A DNA stretch of 64,000 bases from Undaria pinnatifida. Its lineage: Eukaryota; Sar; Phaeophyceae; Laminariales; Alariaceae. This document shows, one piece after another, positions 30,101-40,942 of this stretch (the stretch's first letter is position 1; the number at the start of each line of letters is the position of its first letter). The DNA lies in contig JABAKD010000010.1 in NCBI GenBank assembly GCA_012845835.1, positions 9,419,599 to 9,483,598 on the forward strand, read 5' to 3'. Under the pieces are notes generated by a model. That model worked only from the letters and a program-made list of their open reading frames with translations. It was not told where the DNA came from and ran no database searches. A program made the translations under genes and the position numbers.

Positions 30101-33100
30101 TACATGGTTGAGTTGAAGGAGGTGAGGCCAAGTAGATGCTAGGTGCCTGATTGGCTCGCAGTTTGCCCGCACGGCGATACCACTGCAAGTCGTCGCTCGT
30201 CTACATACAGCCTCGGTTTTGATCTACAAACGCGAGCGTGCAACAGAGTACGAGCATCATCATGTTGCGCGCATACCATGGCGACTGTGGAAGGGTAAAT
30301 GTTGTTACCGTCCTGATATCACTTCGTGCTTGACTCTCACGTTGCGCAATCACGAATATACGCAAGCAGGCACGCGATCTTGCGGAGAGCAGGCGGAAGA
30401 AAAACTGCGCGTATGAATCGACCCTGGAAGAGATGCGCGTGAAGCTCGCATCCGCGGAGGACGAACTGCGCAAAAGCCGGCACCTCATCTCTACCCTGCA
30501 GGAGGAGCTAGGAGTGCGTGGTATGCCTACTTCGCCTCCAGCCACATCTGTGCTGTTGCCTGGCTCCGAACGCTCGGAGATAGGCGACGATTCAAACGAG
30601 GACGAGTCCTACTCGGACGGCTCGAACGAGGATGACTCAAGCGAGGACGACACAGACGGGGACGATTCAGACGACGGAGAGGTGCGTATTAGGGTAACGG
30701 TGAGGACCTCGATACCTCACCAATCGACTCAGTGACAAAAACAAGGGAGACGCAACACTCGGTGGACAAATCCCATGTCTTAGGAATGCGACGAAATTTT
30801 GTATGTATCGTACGCATCACGAGACGGTCCTCCAACGGAACTGGGTTATCCCTCCGTTCGTTGTGGAGCTCCGTCAGCGAGAAAGTGCATTGCCAGTAAG
30901 TGCCACCCCCAGCCTAGCACGCGCCATATATCAGGAGGCGACCGAGACTACGTCAGGTGGTGTACCTATACTGGGTTTAAGCCACCCGCATGATTGACTC
31001 TGCACCAAAAAGACAAAATATACTTTTGGGCGATTTTCTTCTGCGCGGGGTAGCCTACCATTCCGCTGTGCGGGTTCGTCTCGCTAAGTATACAGCACGA
31101 AAGGTAGCTTCATGACTGCAAAAGAACAGGAGGATCACTCGTGCAAGTGATCCCGAGCTACTGCAAAAAAAAAAGAGTCCCGAAAGTGACACCTCTTACC
31201 GTTTCCTTGGTCTGGCCTCGCCTCTTCCACACTCACTTAATCCATATCGTCTTCCTCGAACGGTGGAAGTTATTTTTGTCTTTGATTAGTTTGGATAACA
31301 TTAAAACCACCCCCTCACACTACTACCTAATGTATATACCCCCCACGTCTTTCGTATTTCCTCCACCCACCAGGCACGGGCTGACAGCGGGCTGCCACAG
31401 CACATTATGGATACCTGAGCGTCTTGCTCCTCCTCCTCCTCCTCCTCCTGCGCGTCTTCGACATCTGACGCATCGTCGGAATTTTCCGAGGATTCCGACG
31501 TAGACGGGGTGGTCAACCTCTGCAGCGAAGAGTTTCGTGTGTTGTCAGCTCGTAGGGAAATGCTGCACCAGGCGGAAGGTGTAGGGTTTATGGCGTCACT
31601 TGCCGACATGAAGAAGGGCGTGGCGACGAAGGGGAGGAAAATTGGAGGTGGAGGGTCCGGAGAGGTTTTCGAGCTCGAGGTGGTAGACCGTAATCTGCAG
31701 GAAGAATTGCTGAGCTTCACCGTGGGCGCCGGTGTAGTCCTCAAGAAGTTCAATAAGGTGAGCGGCGCCATGCTGACGATGTTTCACGCGAGAAGGGTTG
31801 TATCAGAGGACCCACGGCGCAGAACTGGCACTAACGACGAATGGTTTTCGCCTCCGTACGGGAAAATGCCTGCTGTGTTCGAGATAGTTTTCTCACCGAA
31901 CAGTCTAACAGCAAGGTGCGGGTACACACGTAGTATCACGAAATTGGTGTAGCAGAGAGAGAGTGCCAAGTGTTTATTATAACGCAGATCGTATCATAAC
32001 GAAATGGACATGCTGATCTAGTCTATCCGACGTTCTAGGGTTGATTTTGGACGGTGACGTTGGATACCGCCATGTTTGGGTGTGTCGGTGTTATGCGAGC
32101 GGCGACGCCGTGGTTGTCACACAGCGTAACGATGCATGCCTCCTTCGACATTGCTGCCTGGAGTATTCTGGGCGTGCATGGAAACACCGAGTATCTTTAA
32201 ATAAACATGGGGTGCTTCTTGTTTTACTCTAGACTGCAGAGTTTGGATTGCTTTGCCTCAAGCGCATAACGGCTAGCGTATAATGCGCAAAAAGCTGAAT
32301 ACTTTACATCATCTCGTCAAGTTTGAGCTTGATGCAAACTCTATCTATCCGTCGCGCTTGCGCTATACGTGCACTGTTGGTACAGTGTTTAGTATGCACA
32401 TGAAACACTCACGCAAGGCACTGTGCCCTCCATGCACCCACTCGATCTCGACGCACTTTCACCCTCACACTGGACGACCAGACACAGGAAGGGGAGAACA
32501 GCGCTTTCAGGGAGATTAGGGCGCTGTCAAGGTACGACTAGCAAACGGTCTGTCCTTTTTAGTTTAGTCTTTGATTACTTACACGGTTGCCTGTTATCGC
32601 ATGAATACCTGCCCGGGCTTTTAATTTTGTGATGGGGCGCAGTAGCTGATACATCGCCCTCATCCCGCCTCAGTCACTCCTGCGATAAAGACGTCTTTTC
32701 CAAGAGGTCGGTCTTCTGTACACGCAGCGAAACTGCGAAAACCGTGTAACATAGCGCCCCGGGCGTCTACATGTGTTCGTGTTTCGCCCTGAAGAGAACG
32801 AAAAAGACAAAGTTAATCACGAATCGCCGCTTTTTTACTGGGCGTGTTCATGCCCTGCCGTAACTGTCTCAACCCTTTTTTTAACTCCTCAAGTTACCCT
32901 GTATATGGTCTATTTTCAATTACTTTGTCCCCGTAACGGGAGTTCAGTGCTAAGAGGGCTTACCCCTCTACCCGGCTTGCATGATGGACAGTTTGATGCC
33001 GCTCTGCCACCCGAACATCGTCAACGTCTTCTCCACCAACATCGCGAAAAGAACCCTCGTCATGGAGAGAGTGTCAAGGGACTTACAGGCTCTCTTGGAG

Positions 33101-36100
33101 AACCCGCGTCTACTGAGCGAGGTGTCCGGAGAGCAGATGGTTGGGTGAGGAATGTTTTGCGAAGCCCCGATACTGAAAAAACAGACCGATTCAGGTTTCG
33201 TTCGCGTTTGTGCCCCACTCGCACACGGGCACTTTCGTGCCGAAGAATGATGTTTTTGAGATTAGCCGCTTCGTGCGATGTTGAGAGCCTACTTTTTATT
33301 GCACTGCAGCGTCGCAGTCCAGGGAACTTAAACTGCGCTGCGCCGTCACTCCGTTTTTCAGCGACGTGGGGTCAGCATGCCGGAAACGACTGAGCACAAT
33401 GACGTCGTTACTTTCCGCACGCTCGCGCACCGAACTAGCAAACAAACAAGCACGTTTTATCATTCCCCACGCCCCCACAAGCCGCCTCCAACCTACTGAC
33501 GCGCACATGCACTCTTCGGCTTGTTTTTCGTCAAGGCTATGCTTGGGCGCGGCCAGGGGGTTAGCGTACATGCACGACAGGTTATTGGTCCACGGCGATA
33601 ATAAACCGGAGAACATTGTGGTTTCCGACGACTTACGGAGCGTGAAGCTCATCGACTTCGGTTCAACGGGAAGTGAGTACTCGCCAATCTTAAAGCGGAG
33701 TGTATCATACATGCTTTCATTACGCGACATCAAACACTGCTCGTTTTGGGCGCTACCTGCGCGCGAAACAACCACGGCGTGGACATTACGTCCCCGTCCA
33801 TAACAACGGCTGGCGTGGTCGATACAAGAATTCTCTCGATCGTCGAATTTCTAGAGTCAAAGGATCTGCACGAGCGTACTTCTGTGGGGGTGGGAATAGC
33901 GTCCGGCGCAACGATGTTTCCTCTTCAGCCGGAATGAGGTTCTTAGAAATCACGAATTATCTGGTCCAGTAAGCGGCCGCTGTCCAGTTGTAAACAACAG
34001 CTCTGTCTGTTAGCGTGTTCTATCAGTCTGCCAGCATCGTCCCGTGCTGTATCCACTTATATCTCCACAAGCGCGATCAACCAAACAATGCCAGCTGCTG
34101 CTGTCAGAGTAAGCTACGTATGTACTCCGCCAAAAGAAACTATGAACCATAACGCCGAATTATCTCTATGAACAACAAACAACATATTAATCTTATCGGT
34201 TCCCGATTCCTAACAATATCTCTCTTTTCGGTGCCCCCTTCCCCTCTTCGGTCAAGTCGGCGGCGTTGGCGTGGCGCAAGGTTTTTCCGTGACCGCAGAC
34301 GATTGAAAATATTCACCAACCCCTGTGGTTTCTTGGTGATATGTCATAGTCACACTAGCGAAGCAGATTTTTTGCTGATTTTTTGTCTTTGTGCGTTGTA
34401 CAGCAGGGAGCTGTGAGCTGTAGAGTTGTTTTTGTTTGTCGGTGTAGAGCTCGCGCATATGCAGCGCGGGAGCATCTGAGAACTTAAAAATCCCACATCC
34501 TTGCCTTGCTGTTCCTTCACCACTACCACCAGTGGCAACCGCGTACAGGAACGCCTACGAAACCCCTTTCGCACTCCCGCCCACAGACCTAACGCCAAAG
34601 ATGTGTGTTTTCTTGCCTGTGGGATTCCTTTACTGCCCACCTTACGTCGATATGTTCCCCGCGTTTGACAGAATCGCATACCGACAAAGTGGAGGCGATG
34701 ACTATGCCCTACGCAGCTCCGGAAGCCATGTGCTTCATGAACCACGAAGTGGTGCCTCTCGACGAATCTATGGACGTGTGGTCCATGGCAATCGTGATCA
34801 TCCAGGCCATTACCAGGCGGACGACGGGACCCACTGAAGGCGATGTGAGCACTAACCTTTTTACTGGTGCGAAAATGAACGTATACTAATTCTAAGTAGT
34901 TTGTCCCGGAAACGGCTATTATTTTTTCGTTGGCTGATTCGTTGAAACATGCAATCAACTGCAGAGATGGTAGAGGACACCACGGCGACAGCGGTGCGAC
35001 ACCACCGTGTGCGACCCAATCGTCACACCGCTCTTCCTTTTCCCACAGTATCGCTGGAAGCTACCCGTACTGCCACAACTCGGATTCCGCCGGTTTCCAT
35101 AAAGTTGACACAGCACATAATTCTTACCCCTTTGGCGCCGCCCTCCCGACAAGGGAAAAAAACACTTGGAGTTAGAATAGGAAAAATTTAGGGGTTTCAA
35201 ATTAGCAGAACACGAAATAAAGCGCCAAAGCGTTTGCTGTTCAACGAAATCGCGGCGGCGCGGCATGATGTTTGCAGCGCGCGCGTGCGTTGTGTTTAAC
35301 GTGAAATATCACCCGCAGGTTCTCTCCCACCACTACGACGTTCTCTGCCCGCCCGAAACTGCCGAGGCTTTCCGCGTCGCCGAGACCAACATCGAAACGC
35401 TCCACGCGCGAGAGTACGACACCAACTCTAAGGCCGACAAGCTCGCTTTAGGCGAGGCTAGATGGCGGCTCGAGAGGATGCTCGTAAGTCACCACAACTC
35501 GCTGCGGAATGACAGGGATACACAGGGATACACGTATTTTTTTTCTATAATAATCTATAATATACTATCAATATAACACCTCACACAAATACCGACTTGG
35601 TGGAATGTATCAAAGTACTGTGAACGGGCTCTGGTACAGGCTGATTCACGTAAAATAAAAAAAAAATCTTCCCGGCGAATGCCGCTCGCAGTATCCAGTT
35701 AAAGGGTGAATATTTTGGTATCATACTAACCCCCATGACCAATGTAAGAGGGTAACAGGGTGACATGGCCAGTTTTTTTTCACGGCCTCGGGCTGTCTGC
35801 GTCTAGGAGCAAAGCTCGTATCGACCAGTGACAGGCCTTCATATTCTTCAATGAGTTCAGGCTTTTTCCAAGCGTAGACGAGAAAAAAAATTGCGCCGCA
35901 TTTTGCACGAACCGGTTGGAGGTACTCCAAGGCATGTCTGTAGAATTTTTCGCGCGAAAAATCCAAGATCTGACCTGCCTGTGTTCAACATTAAGCAGAA
36001 TCTATCGAAAAACTGGATCCTATACAAAAAAACAAGTAATTTGAAGAAATTAACGTATCTTGCTCCTTTTTATGCACAAAAGTCAAAATGTTCACGCCGT

Positions 36101-38309
36101 TTTTGAGAAATAGACCCTGAAAATATGCACACATGTTCTACATGCCCATCCCGAGGCCTGACCTCCGTTTTTTTTTTTTTTTTTTTTTTGGCCGAAAAAA
36201 AATGGTCTTAGGTGGGCCACGTTTTCCAAAATATCTTGACTGATGAAAAATCAGACCCCCCCCCCCAAAAAAGACAGGTGACGTCTTCGCGATGGCACAT
36301 AGAAGACGTATGCAAAATGTCACGGTCTGAATCGAAAAAACGGCGTGGACATTCGCCGGGGAGTAAAATTGATTTTGTTAACGTGAACCAGCCTGTGCCT
36401 CATCCAAAAAAACGACTTAATAAAAAAATGAAAAATACCTCCCCCCCGACGAACAACCCCATGGCCTGGGGACGTAACCAGTACCAGGTATTACATTACT
36501 ATGCAGAACTATTAGTAACGAGATACCAGTGGTATTGGGTGTATATGTTATATCTTACCTGGTAGTATGTTAGTCGAGGAACGCCGTCAGTCGAAAATGT
36601 TTGATTTGGCCAAAAAGAAGTGCTGTACCCCTATTGGTAGCACGCGTCTGTCATGAGCAGCTATTAATAGGCACTAGCTGTGTCATCGTAGTCCATAATG
36701 AGGTTGTGGTTTTGTCGTCGACGCGTTGATTGGCACTCGTTATACCCCTTTAGGAACGGCATGGATGTTTTTAGGGGACAGACTGCTTGGAACTAACTGA
36801 TGTGGGAAAAAATGCAGTACTAAACGGGCTACTACTGCTGTTGATTTGGCCGGGTTGGTGGTGTTCAATGGAGTGGCTGCGTTTCGAAGAGGGCTCGTGG
36901 AAAGTAGTGTCGGGTCCGGCATGAGCTTGAGAAATGACAAACGCAGAAATTGTTTCGTCAGCAAGCTTCTCGTGCTCGATTTTTATTTTTGAGCGTTGTG
37001 TTAATTATAAGGAAATTGTGGGAGGCGAAAATGAAGGAATGAGCGGGAAGCTACTGCCTTAAAATTAACACAACGCTCAAAAATAAAAATCGAGCACGAG
37101 AAGCTTGCTGACGAAACAATTGCTGCGTTTGTCATTTCTCAAGCTCATGCCGGACCCGACACTACTTTCGACGAGCCCTCTTCGAAACGCAGCCACTCCA
37201 TCGATGTGTTTGGGGGACTGACAATGAATACTTTTCTGCGGTAGGTATGGGATAGTGTTTAGTGGTCCTACCCTTTACTCTCGTTTCCACATAATGCACG
37301 CGACACCGAAAAATGCATGCGTTTGCGCTTGGTGTCTCGCTTGATCGTCTTCGGCAACAGAACATCCACGCAGGAATGCGAGCGAAGATGAGCCCTCCAG
37401 ACGAGTACATGCTGTCGCCCCGTGTGTGGAAGGAACAGTGGGGCCTGGCGCACCTTGGCGAGGTGAGTGTCGGCGACGTTGATTGACAACAGCAGATTTT
37501 GCCTTTTAATATACGATAATCTTGAAACATGGCCTAATGAGGCACGTAGACATGTACCGATAGGTTATCGCTCCTGTCGATGACCAGCCTGTCGATGACC
37601 AGCCTAGTTATAAAGAAACGCCTCCACCCGTACACTGCAGACGCCGCAGGGTATCGACGCCGTGCATTGGCCACATACTTGCAGCGGAGCTATTTATTCC
37701 AACACTGACAGCGATGTTGTGGTGTTGGCTGGGAGAAGTGTTACTTTTGAGACGGATGCAAGAGTGCCCACTCGTGTCTCCTACTGGGGCGAGTACCCGA
37801 AGGCAGCACACCTCTACTTCCTCTACTTCCACGCCAGAATTGTTGTGTTTGGGCTTTTTTTCCCCTGGTAAGCCCTTTCTCCAACGCCAATAACTTACTT
37901 CCCACCACCCTACGATGCTTGCTATCACGTGCTATCACCGCAGGTACGGAAAATCTTGGCGGTAATGCTGAACAGCGATCCACGCAGCCGAATCCCCATG
38001 AAGACCGTTGTGCATGCTCTCGAGCGCCCAGAGCTGTGGATGGAGAATGTTGAACTTAAGAAGGCCATGAAAACGTTCGGCACCGGAATAAGCGATGAGG
38101 CGGTCACGGAGGCCATGCGCATGAACCACCGCAATGCGATAGCGTCCAAAATAGTGAAGCCTCTGTCTCGTGACGTGCTCGCCCTGCTTGCCTGCATCAA
38201 CAATGCCAACGATGGCGAGGAACTCGCTGGACCGTCATGGTCGGAGCTGGGCGGGGAGGACGGTAATACGTGGTGGACTAAGGTGCCGTCTGTGACAGCG
38301 CTGGCATGA
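27124..38309 (+). CDS. Large protein kinase with N-terminal repeats, coiled coil and HGD-type kinase domain
   Basis: Exons I infer: 27124-27269, 28306-30121, 30370-30681, 30824-30895 (weak), 31491-31757, 32488-32531, 32992-33144, 33536-33672, 34672-34844, 35319-35483, 37361-37462, 37944-38309 (TGA). All junctions keep phase and give about 1250 residues. The N-terminal half has three 73-residue tandem repeats, a coiled coil across the exon 2/3 join and an acidic Ser/Asp/Glu stretch. The kinase domain shows IGGGGSGEVFEL (glycine loop), VVLKKFNK (ATP lysine), FREIRALS (helix C Glu), HPNIV, MERVSRDLQALL (hinge), HGDNKPEN (catalytic loop, Gly for the usual Arg), DFG, APEAM, DVWSMA and DPRSRIP. It should phosphorylate Ser/Thr or Tyr; the missing Arg makes it a non-RD type. 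Start is the first ATG of the earliest exon I trust; upstream exons are possible. Confidence 0.82.
28940..29560 (+). repeat. 219-bp coding tandem repeat (73 residues) in the kinase gene
   Basis: The word CATGAC followed by a GCGACxCC segment recurs at 28940, 29159 and 29378, exactly 219 bp apart. Units one and two are complete and the third is shorter. Each encodes SHDxxATPxxxGAA, a CGA/SGAS segment, a basic patch and GADRKxxAxD. Smaller duplications lie before (GLxLPVSxLPAGxTL, two copies) and after (ARPxxLEWRVxxG, two copies). Confidence 0.93.
31491..31757 (+). CDS. Kinase exon: glycine-rich loop and ATP-binding lysine
   Basis: Acceptor TTTTCCGAG after a (CTC)n pyrimidine tract; donor AAG/GTGAGC. 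It encodes the acidic lead-in EDSDVDG, a predicted helix, KIGGGGSGEVFEL and VVLKKFNK. Confidence 0.85.
32488..32531 (+). CDS. Kinase micro-exon: helix C
   Basis: A 44-base exon between GACACAG and GTACGA. It encodes EGENSAFREIRALS, whose Glu should pair with the ATP-binding lysine. It is phase 0 in and phase 2 out, and fits both neighbours exactly. Confidence 0.82.
32992..33672 (+). CDS. Kinase exons: hinge, catalytic loop and DFG (two exons)
   Basis: Exon 32992-33144 gives SLMPLCHPNIVNVFSTN and LVMERVSRDLQALL. Exon 33536-33672 gives CLGAARGLAYMHDR, LLVHGDNKPENIVV and LIDFGSTG. The intron between them is phase 2 with donor GTGAGG. The codon split over the join is Gly in MVG-LCLG. Confidence 0.85.
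34672..34844 (+). CDS. Kinase exon: activation segment, APE and F helix
   Basis: Encodes a short activation segment KSHTDKVEAMTM, then PYAAPEAM and DVWSMAIVIIQAI. Donor GAT/GTGAGC. The phase-1 join to the DFG exon gives Lys. Confidence 0.85.
35319..35483 (+). CDS. Kinase exon: C-lobe insert, helical
   Basis: Acceptor CACCCGCAG, donor CTC/GTAAGT, phase 0 at both ends. It encodes 55 residues starting VLSHHYDVLCPPETAEAF and ending RWRLERML, charged and helical, between the F helix and the last helices of the kinase domain. The family usually has a shorter loop here. Confidence 0.75.
35625..36402 (-). mobile_element. TIR foldback DNA element, copy 1 (in kinase intron)
   Basis: About 778 bp with terminal inverted repeats of roughly 48 bp: CAGGCTGATTCACGTAAA and CCCGGCGAATGCC at the left end, their complement ending CGTGAACCAGCCTG at the right. 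Inside the right part is a second inverted repeat (36083-36345) whose arms hold GTTCACGCCGTTTTTGAGA and AAAACGGCGTGGACAT. The second full copy lies inverted at 59415-60170. No long reading frame, so it must borrow a transposase. Obvious target-site duplications were not seen. Confidence 0.88.
36482..36564. repeat. Pair of TACCWGGTA palindromes
   Basis: TACCAGGTA at 36482-36490 and TACCTGGTA at 36556-36564 bracket 65 bp of AT-rich DNA just downstream of the foldback element. Confidence 0.9.
36869..37201. repeat. Long near-perfect inverted repeat (hairpin) in kinase intron
   Basis: The arms 36869-37006 and 37063-37201 are about 138 bp each, differ at only a few bases and are separated by a 56-bp loop. 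The arm words TCGAAGAGGGCTCGT and GAGCACGAGAAGCTTGCTGA appear on both sides. It lies in the intron 35484-37360 of the kinase gene and ends 160 bp before the next exon, so the pre-mRNA would contain a very stable hairpin. Confidence 0.96.
37944..38309 (+). CDS. Kinase last exon: end of C-lobe and C-terminal tail
   Basis: Acceptor CACCGCAG; stop TGA at 38307. It encodes VRKILAVMLNSDPRSRIP (the conserved Arg near the end of kinase domains) and a helical tail of about 80 residues ending TKVPSVTALA. Confidence 0.87.
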   Translation, partial: VRKILAVMLNSDPRSRIPMKTVVHALERPELWMENVELKKAMKTFGTGISDEAVTEAMRMNHRNAIASKIVKPLSRDVLALLACINNANDGEELAGPSWSELGGEDGNTWWTKVPSVTALA

Positions 38310-38520
38310 AGCAAATGTGCTATGCGTCGTAATTATTGTGCTACATGTCGCATCGTGAGGTACCTTGTCGGCATGGTAGGGTACGGTGTAAAGAGGCACT
38401 GATTGGACCGTCGTGGTCGGAGCTGGGCGGGGAGGACCGTGATGAGTAGTGGTCTAAGGTGCTGGCCGTGACGGCGCTGGTGTAAAACTAATGTATTGCG
38501 CGTCGCGATTTTTGTGCTGT
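38219..38520 (+). repeat. ~176-bp tandem duplication of the kinase gene 3' end
   Basis: The last 90 bases of coding sequence plus some downstream DNA (from about 38222, GGTCGGAGCTGGGCGGGGAG at 38239) recur at about 38398-38520. In the second copy the frame equivalent to GNTWWTKV has a TAG. A third, weaker echo of the TGTGCTxTGxGTCxCA words follows to 38590. Confidence 0.9.
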
Positions 38521-40582
38521 GAGTCGCACGTTTTGTTGCGTCACAATTTCTGTGCTATGCGTCCCAATTATTGGGCTATGTGTATCGTTGTGACGCGTTT
38601 TGTTGGCATGGTGGGGTGTGGTGTGAAAGCTGAGGCAGTGGGAGGGGAATCAGTTCAAGGTGTACCTTGTAGCGTGTGGTAGATAGCGATAGGCGAAAGA
38701 GCCAACACGCCAAGATTGAGAGCAACAGCGACGAGGAAGTAGTGTCGTCTGGCGCTAGTTGGTGACGACCCAGTCATAAGAGCGCTATTAATAGTGATAT
38801 GTGGTGTGCCAGGTGGGCACCACGAAATTATAGTATATTAGCAGTAGGATTTTCTGGTAGCAAGGCGGCATGAGTCCAGAAACACCACGGTCGGCGGTCG
38901 CGGTGATGAGGGAGTAGTACCACCTGATTAGCCTCGGCTGTCGCACAGCGGGTGGAAAAAAGACGAGACATGTGCACACCACAGCCTCATGGTCTAAATT
39001 TTGAGATGGACTATCCTTGGGCTTGGTGAGTTATAAACTTTCGCAAGCGGGCAGCTGAGCAAACTAGCCTGTATCACATGGCGTCGTCTTTGGCTACTGT
39101 GTACGAAGACGTTGATTGATGCCCCCCCACTTCCATTTGGTGCCTTTTCTTCGAGTGAACGTATTGCATCAATCGTTCATCATTATGCGTGGGTGTCCAC
39201 TCGCCCCCAAAAGTTGTTCAGCCCCACTAGCGGTTATTGAGAGGCGGGAGGGGGGTGGTGTAAGCAAGGCGCAGTCCTCGGCAGGGCAGCGCTTATCCTT
39301 TTATACTACCTGCAGTACTACCTGCAGTAGTGGTAGTCTACACCTTCAAGTTATTCGTTTGTCTACCGATAATGACGGTTACGAGGAGTGGTTTAACACA
39401 GGCCCCTAGGCAAGAATTAGGAGCCATGAGGGACGGTTGGTGTGCAGGATGCTGGGTGCCACCCCTCGCTAGTTTCTAGGGTATGGACTGAGTATACCGC
39501 TTGGCGTGTCAGTTTATGGCGTTGGGTACCGCCTCGTATAACACGACCGGCGATAATATTAATGGGTGGATGATTACGAGGTAAACGGCTTAGTTTTTTT
39601 TGTGGCGGGACTTATTACCTTTACCATCGTTGGGTTATTTTACCCTTGCCACTGCTGTGAGGAGCCAAGGGGGGTGTGCGTTTGGGTTTTTAAGCAATGG
39701 CGTTTTGAGTTGCAGTGGAACACAGACTGCTAAACACCCGAACGTTCCGCAAGCATGCACAATCACCATCACTGAACAATCGCCAGCATACGCGTACGGC
39801 TCGGCCAAACCCTACTAGTATTGCATAATGTTATTCGCCTTAGAAAAGGAGAGGGTGGACACCACCCTACCACAAGGAAGGGGCGGCGTCTCAGCCCGTT
39901 CATAGAAAGAGAAAAAAAAAGAAGAGCACTACAGTCACGATATGGCAGTCGGCCAAGCCACAGCGCTCGGCAGCATGTACGGGTCGGCAAGAGGCCATTA
40001 CGACCCCATGAGGCTCGTCCAAAATTGCGCAAAAAGTCACGCGTGGACGCACAATCTTGGCGGATCTGAATACGCCATGAACTGCCATATTCAAATCGAA
40101 TTTGGTCTTGTTGGGGCACATGCTGCGGCAGACATGTGCGACTGATTGTGGTGCTTTCCAATGGAACGTAACAGTGTACCGGAATATGCTTCAGAACTTT
40201 TGCTTGCAGTGCGCGCTCCCGTGTTGCGTGTCTAAACCCAGTAATGCTTATGTGGGGCACAGTGTTCGTTGTAGTTAGACACAAACACTCTCGGGTATCA
40301 AACCGAAGTAGTAGCGTCATGCTCCATTTGGCAACCGTTCACTGACGACTAGTGTAGACATGTACATCGATCAGACACGGGAAGCTCTTAAAGGCATACG
40401 CGCCCACACCCGCGTGACGGTGGCTAGCTCTAAGCGGCGTGAAAAAAGTTATATCTTTATTGACTACTCACAGAGTGCTGCATTTGCTGCGCGCACTCAA
40501 CCGGTTCAACAAAGGCGGTTCGCACCTTCGATACACTTGGTCTATACCCCGTATCCCCACGCCGCCTCTTGGCACGCTTATG
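38521..40582. other. Convergent intergenic spacer, no gene recognised
   Basis: It separates the 3' ends of the kinase gene (+) and the ECH1-like gene (-). It contains a TACTACCTGCAGTA palindromic stretch at 39302-39335. Its longest frame (- strand 39769-40320) shows no family motif and overlaps another frame, so I leave it uncalled. Confidence 0.55.
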
Positions 40583-40942
40583 CTACAACTTCGAAAACGT
40601 CAAAGGCGCCGCCCCTTTCTTGTTTCGCGAAAACTCCGCCCGCATAGCCCTTCCCAAATCATCCGACTGAAGAGCCGCTCCGCTCCACGTGGCAGCATAC
40701 TCCAAACCGTCCTCCACGCTGTGGTCCCTGGCGTACATAAAGTTTCGTTTTGTGCCGACGACGGCAACGGGGCTTTGCCGTGCGATTACCGCGGCGGTCG
40801 CCAGCGCGGCTTCCACGACTTCTTTGCGTCGGGATCCTGGTCCACACGTCCGTGAGACGAACCCCATGCGCAACGCCTCGGCTGCCCCGAACGGTCGGCC
40901 CGTGAAGGCGAGCTCCCTGCACAGCGAATCGTTGCCCACAAT
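40583..40942 (-). CDS. ECH1: ECH1 exon 4, ends in SKL
   Basis: Acceptor GGAAGCAG. It encodes IVGNDSLCRELAFTG, a helical region, SPVAVVGTKRN, RDHSVEDGLEY and ends PLTFSKL. This is the C-terminal trimerisation part of the crotonase fold plus the PTS1 tripeptide. Confidence 0.95.
   Translation of the reverse strand: MVGNDSLCRELAFTGRPFGAAEALRMGFVSRTCGPGSRRKEVVEAALATAAVIARQSPVAVVGTKRNFMYARDHSVEDGLEYAATWSGAALQSDDLGRAMRAEFSRNKKGAAPLTFSKL

Noticed and set aside
30784..30900. Alternative reading of the weak kinase exon from 30784
   Set aside because: That frame leaves a phase-1 end that does not fit the next exon, while the frame from 30824 fits phase 0. The exon as a whole stays uncertain.
34350..34958. 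202-codon frame on the - strand
   Set aside because: Antisense to the kinase exon 34672-34844, no motif of its own.
39769..40320. 183-codon frame on the - strand
   Set aside because: No family motif, odd composition, and overlapped by other frames of similar quality.
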